Assembly (NCBI GenBank): GCA_045599005.1
Contig: JAZRVF010000002.1
Span: forward strand, 1-64,000
Length of the DNA: 64,000 nucleotides
Reading direction: 5' to 3'
Source: Treponema_I sp045599005
GTDB taxonomy: Bacteria > Spirochaetota > Spirochaetia > Treponematales > Treponemataceae
How positions within the stretch are numbered: the first letter of the stretch is position 1; each line of letters opens with the position of its first letter. Shown here in pieces: positions 1-7,827 of this stretch. The notes under the pieces were generated by a model. It made no database searches. It was not told the DNA's origin and worked only from the letters and a program-made list of their open reading frames with translations. A program made the position numbers and the translations under genes.

Positions 1-159
1 GCAGGCCTGCTTTGCTCAAGTTGTGCGTGGCACAAGTTCGCACGCAGTCGCTGTCTGACTCCAGCGGCATTTTTCTGGGAGCGTGAAAAAGGGATGTCGC
101 TTTCCGTCAGACAGGCCTGTCGAAACCACTTCATATTGTGGTCAATTTTAGAGGATACA
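1..159. other. GC-rich leader region with two CAGGCCTG palindromes
   Basis: The first 159 bases are GC-rich compared with what follows. They hold the palindrome GCAGGCCTGC (1-10), a small hairpin TTGTGC-GTG-GCACAA near 20-35, and a second palindrome GACAGGCCTGTC (110-121). The reading frame of the next gene stays open upstream to base 1. However, the lipoprotein signal and ribosome-binding site place the real start at 160, so this stretch is read as non-coding. I see no promoter I would defend. Confidence 0.3.
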
Positions 160-1164
160 ATGGTGAAAACAGTTTTTAAGATTTCCGCAGTTTTTTTTCT
201 TGTCTTTGCAGTTGCCGGCTGTTTATCAGTGAGACAGAATCCGACTTGTGAAGAAATCAGTTTCACTTACAATGGTGTCGAAAAATCCCTTGCCCTTTAT
301 TCACCAGATTCTTCTGTTGTTTCAGCGGACCGTTACATAACATTAAAAGGTCACGTAAAAGACCCTGAGAACCGCGATTATGCCCTTATCACAGTAAATA
401 AATCCGGTGAAAACCATCCATATTACCGCTATCTTGTAAAAGGCGGTTTTGAGCAGAACATCTGGTTCCGTTATGGCGCGGGATCTTATTCTGTAAAACT
501 TTATTCAATCGTGGGTGCGCCTCTTGTCTTCAAGGATTACAGAGACTTTTCCGGCAGAACCTTCGAAGGTGACATAAGTATTGTCTGCGGAACCTCCGAA
601 CAGTACAGAATCGAAGTGACCGCAGTCAATCTCTCTTCTGAGAAATCAGCGGACACACCTGACTGCCGTTTTCTTTATCCTTCCTATGAGATTCCAAGTG
701 ACAGTCCGCTGATTGCAGCCCTTTCAGATTCAATATGCGCCGGCAAATCCACTGATGAAGAAAAAGTCTTTGCAATCCACGAATACATTATGAAAAATGT
801 TTCCTACGATAATAACAGTACCGCCGGAAAAACCAGACGCAAGAAACAGGATGCACTTTCTGTCCTCGAAAACCGTGTTGCAGTCTGTGAAGGTTATGCA
901 AAACTTTTTGCCGCTCTGACCCGTGCCCAGGGAATCCCTGCTGCATTCATGGAAGGAAAGGCGTGGAACGGCCAGCACGCATGGAACAATGTGTGGATTG
1001 ACGGAACATGGAGACTTGTTGATGCCACCCAGAACGACGCAGAGAATTATCTGGAATATTTCCTCAGACCTTTGGACAGCTTCAGGGGAATAAAGGACAG
1101 TCATGATGGAAACAGCGGTGATGATTTTTATGAGGATGATTCATTTTTTCCCCTTGTTCAATGA
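160..1164 (+). CDS. Transglutaminase-like lipoprotein
   Basis: A predicted lipoprotein of 334 residues. The start ATG at 160 is preceded by GAGGA and begins a signal peptide ending in a lipobox (VAGC), so the protein should be membrane-anchored and face the periplasm. The C-terminal third is a transglutaminase/protease core with the expected triad: Cys243 in VCEGYAK, His273 in GQHAWNN and Asp288 in LVDATQND. The middle of the protein is not recognised. Bacterial members of this family are usually cysteine proteases or amidases, and the substrate here is unknown. The frame is open further upstream (to 94), but that extension would bury the signal peptide. Confidence 0.8.
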   Translation: MVKTVFKISAVFFLVFAVAGCLSVRQNPTCEEISFTYNGVEKSLALYSPDSSVVSADRYITLKGHVKDPENRDYALITVNKSGENHPYYRYLVKGGFEQNIWFRYGAGSYSVKLYSIVGAPLVFKDYRDFSGRTFEGDISIVCGTSEQYRIEVTAVNLSSEKSADTPDCRFLYPSYEIPSDSPLIAALSDSICAGKSTDEEKVFAIHEYIMKNVSYDNNSTAGKTRRKKQDALSVLENRVAVCEGYAKLFAALTRAQGIPAAFMEGKAWNGQHAWNNVWIDGTWRLVDATQNDAENYLEYFLRPLDSFRGIKDSHDGNSGDDFYEDDSFFPLVQ

Positions 1165-1285
1165 ATTTTAGGTTGCTTTTTTTCGGTAAGATAAATACTA
1201 GTTGTTGAAAAACCGAAGAAAAAACACCTTTCCGTAAAAATCACACTTTTTATATCTGCTTTACTCGTGATAAACTTCCAAGGAA

Positions 1286-3121
1286 ATGGGTTTTTTCAAA
1301 CGAATTGTAGTAGTTTACTCGTGCATAATCATCATCCCGCTGCTGCTTCTTGTCTTTGCGCTTTTCAACTACATGCGCTCTTCCGCCTATCAGCAACTTG
1401 AATCCACCAGTCTTGAAAATATCGGTTCAATTGCAGAAACAACAGAAGATAAGATAGACTCTTTTTCTCTTATAGAGAGCGCAGTCCGTGCTGATGAAGA
1501 CCTTCTTCTGCTTATGAACCAGACCACAGTTGAGGACGAGGATACGCTTATCAATGCCATTATTGACGAAGTTTCAGTCATGTCACGGCTTACATTCATT
1601 CTTCCCGATCTTTATGCAGTGCGCATTTTTTCTGACAATCCTCTTGTTCCTGAACGCTGGCCTTTCATTCTCCAGTCTTCCAGGACAGAACTGGCAGATC
1701 TTGACAAGTGGGAATTCAATTATGTGGCTTCTTACATGGGAAACCAGATGACATATATGGAACCTTCTGTCTGCTCAACAAGGCCTCTGAACCGCAACCG
1801 AAAGAACATGGGTTACATGCAGATCGCCATGAAGATGGACATTTTCTTTCCTCAGCTTTACACCCGTGCAGATGATTTTACCAGTCAGTATGCTTTTTCC
1901 TTTGAACTGCCACAGCCGAATCTTGTTGACTGGGACAAAGACACTTCCGTTCACATGAGGTCGGTTACTGACAGTGAGCATCCCGGAATTTTCCCGGAAC
2001 TTTCCTCAGCTTCTGTGTCCAGCCTTGCAGACCTTATTTTCGGCGAGATGGATTTTTCAGTGCCTCTCATGCAGCAGCAGGATCTGATTTCCGGAGTGAA
2101 GGATGCCAAGATTGACGGAAAATCAAGGATTGTGTCCTATCAGATCATTCCGCGGTTGAATGTTGTTCTTGTCCAGCTTTCCGAGACTTCTCAGATTGAT
2201 TCTACAATTCTTCTGTACACAGGTGTGATTTTCGGACTTTTCCTGGTCATCAGTCTTGTGATGTTTTTTGTCATAAAGTATGCAACCGGGCGCCTTATGA
2301 CGCGAATGTATTCCGTTATGGACGGACTCCAGCAGGTTTCCCACGGGAATCTTAACGTAAGGCTCAATGTAGACGGTGGGGATGAAGTTGCTGACACCCA
2401 GAGTGCCTTCAACGATATGATGGACCGTATAAACCGCCAGATTGTGCAGATCACCCAGGAGCAGCAGCTGATTGCTGACACTGAGATGAAGGCGATGCAG
2501 AACCAGATCAATGCCCACTTTCTGTACAATGTCCTTGAGACAATCAGGATGCAGGCGGTTCTTGCTGATCAGGACGACATTGTGGAGAGCATAACCGTTC
2601 TCGGCAAAATGATGCGCTACTGTCTTCGCTGGCGCGTCCACAAAGTCACCCTTTCTGAAGAAATAGAGTATGTCAGGTCTTATGTGCATATTCTCAACAT
2701 ACGCAACGATTATGTTATTTCGCTGCAGATCGAGATTCCGGAGGAATTCAACCAGGTGCAGATTCCAAAGATGATTCTGCAGCCTCTGGTTGAAAATGCT
2801 TTTTTCCATGCGATCGAGACAGAAGGTGCCGACGCAGTGCTTGAGATAAGCGCGGAAAAAGTCGGCTCTGTGCTGGAACTCTGCGTAAGGGATTTTGGCC
2901 CGGGCATGACACCGGAACAGATTTCTTCAATAGAAGCTTATCTGGCCCAGGACACATTTGAACGTGATTCCACAGGGAGCATCGGTCTGAAAAATATCCA
3001 GCAGCGGCTTGTAATGTTTGCTGGAAATGATTTCAGGATAAGAATTGAATCTGAACTTGGCAGGGGGACAGCAGTTTTTGTTCCCGTTCCATTCATTAAG
3101 AAAGAATTTCAGGAGGATTGA
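1286..3121 (+). CDS. YesM-type sensor histidine kinase
   Basis: A membrane sensor kinase of 611 residues in the LytS/YesM (His_kinase) family. TM1 spans about residues 8-30. An extracytoplasmic sensor of roughly 270 residues follows, then TM2 near 308-330, a HAMP segment (about 332-390), the phospho-acceptor motif AHFLYN with His411, and a C-terminal HATPase (PLVENAFFHAI, then GPGMT). It is followed after 6 bases by its response regulator. YesM/YesN pairs usually control sugar ABC importers and polysaccharide enzymes, which fits the importer 3 kb downstream. The AAGGA before the ATG is unusually close, so the exact start is slightly uncertain. Confidence 0.88.
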   Translation: MGFFKRIVVVYSCIIIIPLLLLVFALFNYMRSSAYQQLESTSLENIGSIAETTEDKIDSFSLIESAVRADEDLLLLMNQTTVEDEDTLINAIIDEVSVMSRLTFILPDLYAVRIFSDNPLVPERWPFILQSSRTELADLDKWEFNYVASYMGNQMTYMEPSVCSTRPLNRNRKNMGYMQIAMKMDIFFPQLYTRADDFTSQYAFSFELPQPNLVDWDKDTSVHMRSVTDSEHPGIFPELSSASVSSLADLIFGEMDFSVPLMQQQDLISGVKDAKIDGKSRIVSYQIIPRLNVVLVQLSETSQIDSTILLYTGVIFGLFLVISLVMFFVIKYATGRLMTRMYSVMDGLQQVSHGNLNVRLNVDGGDEVADTQSAFNDMMDRINRQIVQITQEQQLIADTEMKAMQNQINAHFLYNVLETIRMQAVLADQDDIVESITVLGKMMRYCLRWRVHKVTLSEEIEYVRSYVHILNIRNDYVISLQIEIPEEFNQVQIPKMILQPLVENAFFHAIETEGADAVLEISAEKVGSVLELCVRDFGPGMTPEQISSIEAYLAQDTFERDSTGSIGLKNIQQRLVMFAGNDFRIRIESELGRGTAVFVPVPFIKKEFQED

Positions 3122-3127
3122 CCGAAT

Positions 3128-4633
3128 ATGATGAACATTGCAATTACTGATGACGAAAAACTCATTCGCGCAGGTATTAGAAAGATCTTATCTGATTCTA
3201 TTGATATTCCCGTAAACTTTTTTGAATGCAAAAACGGAGATGAAGCATTTGAACTTTGCAGGACAGAGCAGATTGATCTGCTCATCACCGATATCCGAAT
3301 GCCAAAAATGGATGGAATTGAACTGATGCGTCAATTAGGTGATTTTGATTCCCAGAAAAGGCCTTCTGTGATTGTCCTCAGCGGTTTCGATGATTTTTCC
3401 TACGCAAAGGCAGCTCTTTCATACGGTGCCTTGACCTACATCCTCAAACCGGTGGACAGAAAAGAGCTTGTTGATGCAGTGAACAGAGCCATCGAAATCT
3501 CCGCCCAGAAAGAACAGCACCGTAACGAACTTGTGATGCAGTCTTTCCTTCGCGGTGAAGTTGCCCGCACATCGGATACATCACTTTTTGCAAACGGTCT
3601 CTATTGTGTTGCGGTCTCCGGTGACAATCCCATCTGTTTCTTTGAGAACACTTTCTCTGCCGGCGAATATTATGTTCTTGAACAGAAAAAGAATTATGTC
3701 ACCGCAGCAATTCCCAAAAGTGCGGGCAGAAAAATCCAGCATTGCGAATCCTGTAAAAATCCTGATCCTGCTTCCGTCTCTCTGCGCGTAGGTGTAAGTG
3801 CCATGCTGCAGAATCCCTCGGAGATACAGAGCGCCCAGAAAAACGCCTTTACCTCATTCCTCAGCCAGTTTCTTAAAATCGAGCCAATGTATGTTTACTG
3901 CGGTGGAAAACTGTGTTCCGTATACATGTGGAACACAAAGCCCGCTCTTGCCATAGATCAGCTTGACCGTATCTTTGAGCAGCTTCTTGGGCGCCTTGAA
4001 CTTGGAGAAGCGGCCGGTGTGCAGAAATCACTCAATGGCATTTTTGAACTTATTGCTCCCGGATCCGGAAAAGGGGAGAGCTTAGAAAACAGTGAAGAGA
4101 ATTATGCGCAGCTTTTCTACCAGTTTTACGTAAAAATCCAGTCTCAGATACTTAAGTCAACGCGTTTCGGTTCTGATCAGGATGTTTACCTTAAAACAAA
4201 GGCCCTGATGATAGAGAACATCTGGATCCATTCAAGTCTGTCAGAATGGCGTGCCTGTGTCTCTGATTATCTTGTCTATTGCTGTGCCCTTAAGAAACGC
4301 GGACGATCGGCTTATCCTTTCATCAACGAAGCATTGGAGTATCTTAACAGTCACTTTACCAAAAACATAAACATGGCAACCGTTGCCAACGAAGTCTCTG
4401 TGAATTACACATGGTTCTCAGAGAAATTCACGGAACACACCGGAGTGCATTTCAATGAGTACCTGAAGAAACTCAGGATTCAGGAGGCAAAGCGTCTTCT
4501 TGCAAAGGGATGTTATAAAGTGTACGAAGTCTCAAATATGTCTGGCTTCGGAGATGTGAAGTATTTCATGAAGACTTTCCGTGAGGAAACGGGTGTGACA
4601 CCGACCGAGTATAAGAAACTTTCTACCGTGTGA
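3128..4633 (+). CDS. YesN-type response regulator, AraC family output
   Basis: A response regulator of 501 residues. The N-terminal receiver domain has the phospho-acceptor Asp55 in LLITDIRMPKMDG, and the later Lys in the LKPVD motif is present. A long unrecognised middle region follows (about 130-390). The C-terminal AraC/XylS double helix-turn-helix covers about 400-498. The start ATG at 3128 follows AGGAGG at 3111. It is the partner of the kinase just upstream. Its stop overlaps the convergent GntR gene by 11 bases. The likely targets are one or both of the carbohydrate importers in this window, by analogy with YesMN systems; this is inference. Confidence 0.88.
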   Translation: MMNIAITDDEKLIRAGIRKILSDSIDIPVNFFECKNGDEAFELCRTEQIDLLITDIRMPKMDGIELMRQLGDFDSQKRPSVIVLSGFDDFSYAKAALSYGALTYILKPVDRKELVDAVNRAIEISAQKEQHRNELVMQSFLRGEVARTSDTSLFANGLYCVAVSGDNPICFFENTFSAGEYYVLEQKKNYVTAAIPKSAGRKIQHCESCKNPDPASVSLRVGVSAMLQNPSEIQSAQKNAFTSFLSQFLKIEPMYVYCGGKLCSVYMWNTKPALAIDQLDRIFEQLLGRLELGEAAGVQKSLNGIFELIAPGSGKGESLENSEENYAQLFYQFYVKIQSQILKSTRFGSDQDVYLKTKALMIENIWIHSSLSEWRACVSDYLVYCCALKKRGRSAYPFINEALEYLNSHFTKNINMATVANEVSVNYTWFSEKFTEHTGVHFNEYLKKLRIQEAKRLLAKGCYKVYEVSNMSGFGDVKYFMKTFREETGVTPTEYKKLSTV

Positions 4634-5300
4634 AATACTGGGGGAATTTTTCCTTGATTTCGGCCCGGTCAATCTCAAAGCGGGAAAGATGCTTTCTGAG
4701 GATCTCTTCCGCTTTGTCCGGGGTTTTAAGGCGCATTGCGGCAAGCAGTTCCTTATGGTCATCAATGATCTTCAGGTTTTTGACAGAATACAGACTCAGG
4801 TCTCTGAGCCGGTCAAAGTGAATGTTCAGAAGCTCAACCATGTAATAGCACTGCATTTTGTTTGAGATCTCATACAGATAACGGTGGAACTGATTGTCCA
4901 GTTCCATCACCTTGTCATAGGAATGACTTGCAAGGTAAAAATCCTGGAGACGGATGTTCTCATCAAGAACTGCAAAATCTTTATCTGTGGCAAGAGTACA
5001 TGCTTCCCGGACCACAGCGCACTCAACCGTGCGGCGCAGAAAAACGGCTTCGGTTACAAGCTCAAAGTCAATCATTGAGACAAGACAGCCTCTCTGGGGA
5101 AGAATGTCCACAATCTTGGATTTGGAAAGTTCAAGCAGAGCCTCGTGAACCGGTGTCCTTGAGATCTCCAGTGTCTGAGCAACTTCCTGCTCACTGATCA
5201 TGCTGCCCGGGGCAATCTCCAGTTTCATGATATTGTGGCGGATTACACGGAGCGCATATTCCCTGGTGGTTTCGCTAAGCTCTTTTTTCAAAATTTCCAT
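4623..5300 (-). CDS. GntR family regulator, FCD (FadR-type) domain
   Basis: A DNA-binding repressor of 225 residues. The N-terminal winged helix (about 8-70) contains the GntR recognition stretch ISEQEVAQTLEISRTPVHEAL. The C-terminal FCD ligand domain (about 80-215) keeps the His positions expected for metal and ligand binding (FHRYLY, DDHKELL, RKHLSRF). FCD members in sugar clusters often sense uronates or other acids. It lies 33 bases after the small membrane-protein gene on the same strand, so the two are probably co-transcribed. Sequences matching the FadR-type consensus TNGTNNACNA lie upstream of that operon and of the divergent importer, suggesting autoregulation and control of uptake. 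Confidence 0.85.
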   Translation of the reverse strand: MEILKKELSETTREYALRVIRHNIMKLEIAPGSMISEQEVAQTLEISRTPVHEALLELSKSKIVDILPQRGCLVSMIDFELVTEAVFLRRTVECAVVREACTLATDKDFAVLDENIRLQDFYLASHSYDKVMELDNQFHRYLYEISNKMQCYYMVELLNIHFDRLRDLSLYSVKNLKIIDDHKELLAAMRLKTPDKAEEILRKHLSRFEIDRAEIKEKFPQYFTR

Positions 5301-5333
5301 CTATGTTCCTCTGTTTATTGTATCCAAAAAAAA

Positions 5334-5711
5334 TCAGTGTCTGCGGCGCCGTACCACAAGAGGCAGCAGAACCAGAAAACCTGTGTTCACAAAAGCATTC
5401 ACCACTGCCTGCAGGATTATCTCAAAAAGATTATAGCCCTCAATGCTCATCGGCATGAAAAGCGAACAGAAACTGAATCCGGCAAAAGCAAGCATTCCGC
5501 CCGCCAGAAAAATCAGGCTGCCTTTACGCATTTCCGCAGTGTCCTTTTTTGCCTGTTCCGGGGTTCTGTATCCTTCTGTCTCAGGATTTTTCCCGCCGTA
5601 ATAAAAACGGAAGACTTTCCTCAGCCCAAGAAAAAACAGTGTAACAGAAACAATCATCATAACAATCTGCAGAATGGCAAGAATCATCTCGAACTGTTCT
5701 GTATAATCCAT
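5334..5711 (-). CDS. Small membrane protein, unknown function
   Basis: A 125-residue protein that I do not recognise. Three hydrophobic segments (about 8-30, 65-88 and 98-118) suggest an integral membrane protein, with an Arg-rich C-terminus (RRRR). The start ATG at 5711 has AAGGAA upstream. It is the first gene of a probable two-gene operon with the GntR regulator. Its promoter region holds an 18-base operator-like palindrome. A role tied to the neighbouring importer is possible but not shown. Confidence 0.6.
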   Translation of the reverse strand: MDYTEQFEMILAILQIVMMIVSVTLFFLGLRKVFRFYYGGKNPETEGYRTPEQAKKDTAEMRKGSLIFLAGGMLAFAGFSFCSLFMPMSIEGYNLFEIILQAVVNAFVNTGFLVLLPLVVRRRRH

Positions 5712-5725
5712 GGCTAAGGTTCCTT

Positions 5726-5743
5726 ATACTTGTAAACTAGTAT
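5726..5743. promoter_or_regulatory. FadR-type GntR operator, copy 1
   Basis: The sequence ATACTTGTAAACTAGTAT is an imperfect palindrome (7 of 9 pairs). Its core TTGTAAACTA fits the FadR-subfamily consensus TNGTNNACNA exactly. It sits 15 bases upstream of the first codon of the small-membrane-protein/GntR operon, where a bound repressor would block transcription. A second inverted repeat, TAAACTA-N6-TAGTTTA (5733-5752), overlaps it. Confidence 0.6.
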
Positions 5744-5811
5744 TTTAGTTTATCTTTGATAATCCGATTATGACATTTAATTTTAATTGAAAGTATCGGG
5801 AAAAAGTATTA

Positions 5812-5840
5812 TTGACGGCTGTTTTTTTCAAAGATAATCT
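5812..5840 (+). promoter_or_regulatory. Sigma-70-type promoter of the first importer operon
   Basis: TTGACG (5812-5817) and TAATCT (5835-5840) are separated by 17 bases. The predicted start point near 5847 lies inside operator copy 2. The first permease begins at 5916 after AGGAGG. Confidence 0.55.
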
Positions 5841-5844
5841 GTGT

Positions 5845-5886
5845 ATATTGATTAACTAGTATGCAAGTATGCAAGCAGACAAGTAT
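5845..5886. promoter_or_regulatory. GntR operator copy 2 plus 8-base tandem half-sites
   Basis: ATATTGATTAACTAGTAT (5845-5862) matches operator copy 1 at 14 of 18 positions. From 5855 the sequence continues as four 8-base units: ACTAGTAT, GCAAGTAT, GCAAGCAG, ACAAGTAT. Three of these keep the half-site CNAGTAT, in the same orientation and spaced by 8 or 16 bases. The block covers the predicted transcription start of the importer, consistent with repression. Confidence 0.5.
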
Positions 5887-5915
5887 GAAAGAACAAAAAA
5901 TTAATAGGAGGTTGT

Positions 5916-6872
5916 ATGAAAGATAATATGGATATTACGGCCAAAAGCAAGCTTAAGTCTCCTGCTTCAGGTTGGAAGAAACATTTTATTGATTATTGGC
6001 AACTTTATGCACTGATGTTGGTTCCTGTGCTTTATTACATAGTTTTCCGCTATATTCCGATGGCTGGTAACATCATCGCCTTCCGCCGTTACCGTGCAGG
6101 TTCAAGTATCTTCGGTGATAACTGGAGCGGAACAAAATACTTCAAACAGTTTATCGGAGACCCCAGTTTCTGGCGCGCCTTCAGAAATACACTTACTCTT
6201 AACATCACATATCTGATCTTCCGTTTCCCGATGACCTTGATTTTTGCTCTGCTTCTTAATGAGATCAAGAATATCCATTGGAAAAAATTCGTTCAGACTG
6301 TTTCCTATCTGCCTCACTTTATCTCAATGGTTATTGTCGCAGGTATGATCCGCGAGCTTCTTTCAACAAACGGTCCTGTAAACCATGTGATTGAGTTCTT
6401 CGGTGGAAAAGCAGTTACTTTCGTAGCACTCCCTGAATGGTTCTCAACAATCTTCGTTGCTTCCGGTATCTGGCAGAGCCTCGGTTGGGGAACAATCCTC
6501 TATCTGGCTGCAATGGCAAACATCAATCCTTCTCTGTATGAGGCAGCAGAAGTTGACGGTGCAGGTCATTTCCAGCGTGTCTGGCACATCACATTGCCTT
6601 GTATCATGCCCACAATCACAACACTGCTGATTCTTGATATCGGTGGTCTTGTAGGTTCCGGCGGTTCCTTTGAGAAGGTCTTCCTGCTCTACAACCCCAT
6701 GACTTACGAAACTGCGGATATTGTCTCAACATATGTTTACCGTATGGGTCTCGGTTCCGCAAACTACAGTTATGCAACAGCTGTAGGTCTGTTCGAAGGT
6801 ATCATAAATTTTGTCCTTCTGAGTATAGCAAACTATATCTCCAAAAAGACAACAGACAGCAGTCTTTGGTAA
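5916..6872 (+). CDS. CUT1 sugar ABC importer permease (LplB/YteP-like)
   Basis: An inner-membrane permease of 318 residues. It has about six TM segments and the cytoplasmic EAA loop seen as YEAAEVDGAGHFQRVWHITLP near residues 207-227. It belongs to the LplB/YteP branch that imports oligosaccharides such as rhamnogalacturonan fragments. The start follows AGGAGG at 5907. The second permease starts 12 bases after its stop and the binding-protein gene follows. No ATPase is encoded nearby, as is usual for systems that share an MsmX-type ATPase; that sharing is inference. Confidence 0.88.
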   Translation: MKDNMDITAKSKLKSPASGWKKHFIDYWQLYALMLVPVLYYIVFRYIPMAGNIIAFRRYRAGSSIFGDNWSGTKYFKQFIGDPSFWRAFRNTLTLNITYLIFRFPMTLIFALLLNEIKNIHWKKFVQTVSYLPHFISMVIVAGMIRELLSTNGPVNHVIEFFGGKAVTFVALPEWFSTIFVASGIWQSLGWGTILYLAAMANINPSLYEAAEVDGAGHFQRVWHITLPCIMPTITTLLILDIGGLVGSGGSFEKVFLLYNPMTYETADIVSTYVYRMGLGSANYSYATAVGLFEGIINFVLLSIANYISKKTTDSSLW

Positions 6873-6884
6873 TAGGAGTAAAAA

Positions 6885-7778
6885 ATGGCTGAAAAAAATA
6901 ACCACGTCCGCCGTGAATCACAGGGATACAGAGTTTTCACATTTTTCAATACAGTCCTGATGATTCTGATCTGTATTGTGACACTTTATCCTTTCCTTTA
7001 CCTGATTGCACAGTCTTTCTCATCAGAGACAGCAATCATGCAGGGAAAAGTTAATATCATTCCTGTGGAATTCAATATCACAACATATATTTCTGTAATC
7101 CAGAAAGGTGATTTCATCCGTTATTATGGAAACACAATCCTGTATTCTGTAATCGGTACAATTGCCTCAATCTTCTTCAGTTCATGTCTGGCTTATCCTC
7201 TTTCAAAGCCTAATCTTAAACTGAACAAGTTCTTCACACCTTTCATCATTTTCACAATGTATTTCGCAGGTGGACTGATTCCTACCTATGTTCTGATGAT
7301 TCGTCTCGGTCTGCGTGATACTGTTGCCGGATTTATTCTTCCGGGACTGATCAGTACATACTACGTTCTGCTGATGAAGTCATTCTTTGCCGGTACACCC
7401 CATGAACTTGAGGAAGCCGGTGAACTGGACGGACTCTCCAGAATCGGAATCTTCTTCCGCATTGTCCTGCCGCTTTCCAAGCCGATTATTGCGACGATGG
7501 TTCTGTTCTATGCTGTAGGTTACTGGAACAACTGGTTTACAGCATTCCTTTACCTGGACTCAAAGAACAAATGGCCTGTTGCATTCTACCTGAAGACAAT
7601 TATTTCCGGTGCATCAACTTCCGCTGATCCCGGTGAGGTAAGTGCTGAGAAAATGCAGATTGCATCAAACATCAAAGCCTGTTCTATGCTTCTGATGACT
7701 TTGCCCATCATCTGTGTCTATCCTTTCGTACAGAAATATTATGTACAGGGTATGATGCTCGGTGGTGTAAAGGAATAA
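6885..7778 (+). CDS. CUT1 sugar ABC importer permease (YtcP-like)
   Basis: The second inner-membrane permease of the importer, 297 residues with six predicted TM segments. The EAA loop reads LEEAGELDGLSRIGIFFRIVLP near 186-207. The C-terminus (PFVQKYYVQGMMLGGVKE) is typical of YtcP-type proteins. A ribosome-binding site (AGGAG) precedes the ATG. It would form a heterodimer with the product of the gene just upstream. A short hairpin (ATGCG-N9-CGCAT, 7789-7807) lies between this gene and the binding-protein gene. Confidence 0.88.
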   Translation: MAEKNNHVRRESQGYRVFTFFNTVLMILICIVTLYPFLYLIAQSFSSETAIMQGKVNIIPVEFNITTYISVIQKGDFIRYYGNTILYSVIGTIASIFFSSCLAYPLSKPNLKLNKFFTPFIIFTMYFAGGLIPTYVLMIRLGLRDTVAGFILPGLISTYYVLLMKSFFAGTPHELEEAGELDGLSRIGIFFRIVLPLSKPIIATMVLFYAVGYWNNWFTAFLYLDSKNKWPVAFYLKTIISGASTSADPGEVSAEKMQIASNIKACSMLLMTLPIICVYPFVQKYYVQGMMLGGVKE

Positions 7779-7827
7779 AATTTGAAACATGCGTTCGAAG
7801 GGCGCATTAAATAATAAGGAGGACCTT

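Noticed and set aside
94..159. Longer N-terminus for the transglutaminase-like lipoprotein
   Set aside because: It would put 22 residues before a lipoprotein signal, and the GAGGA site supports the ATG at 160.
730..1104. Minus-strand frame inside the transglutaminase-like gene
   Set aside because: No start site or family signal; the plus-strand gene has an intact catalytic triad.
1195..1202. ATACTAGT half-site of the GntR operator before the kinase gene
   Set aside because: Only one half-site and no second arm; 8 bases can occur by chance.
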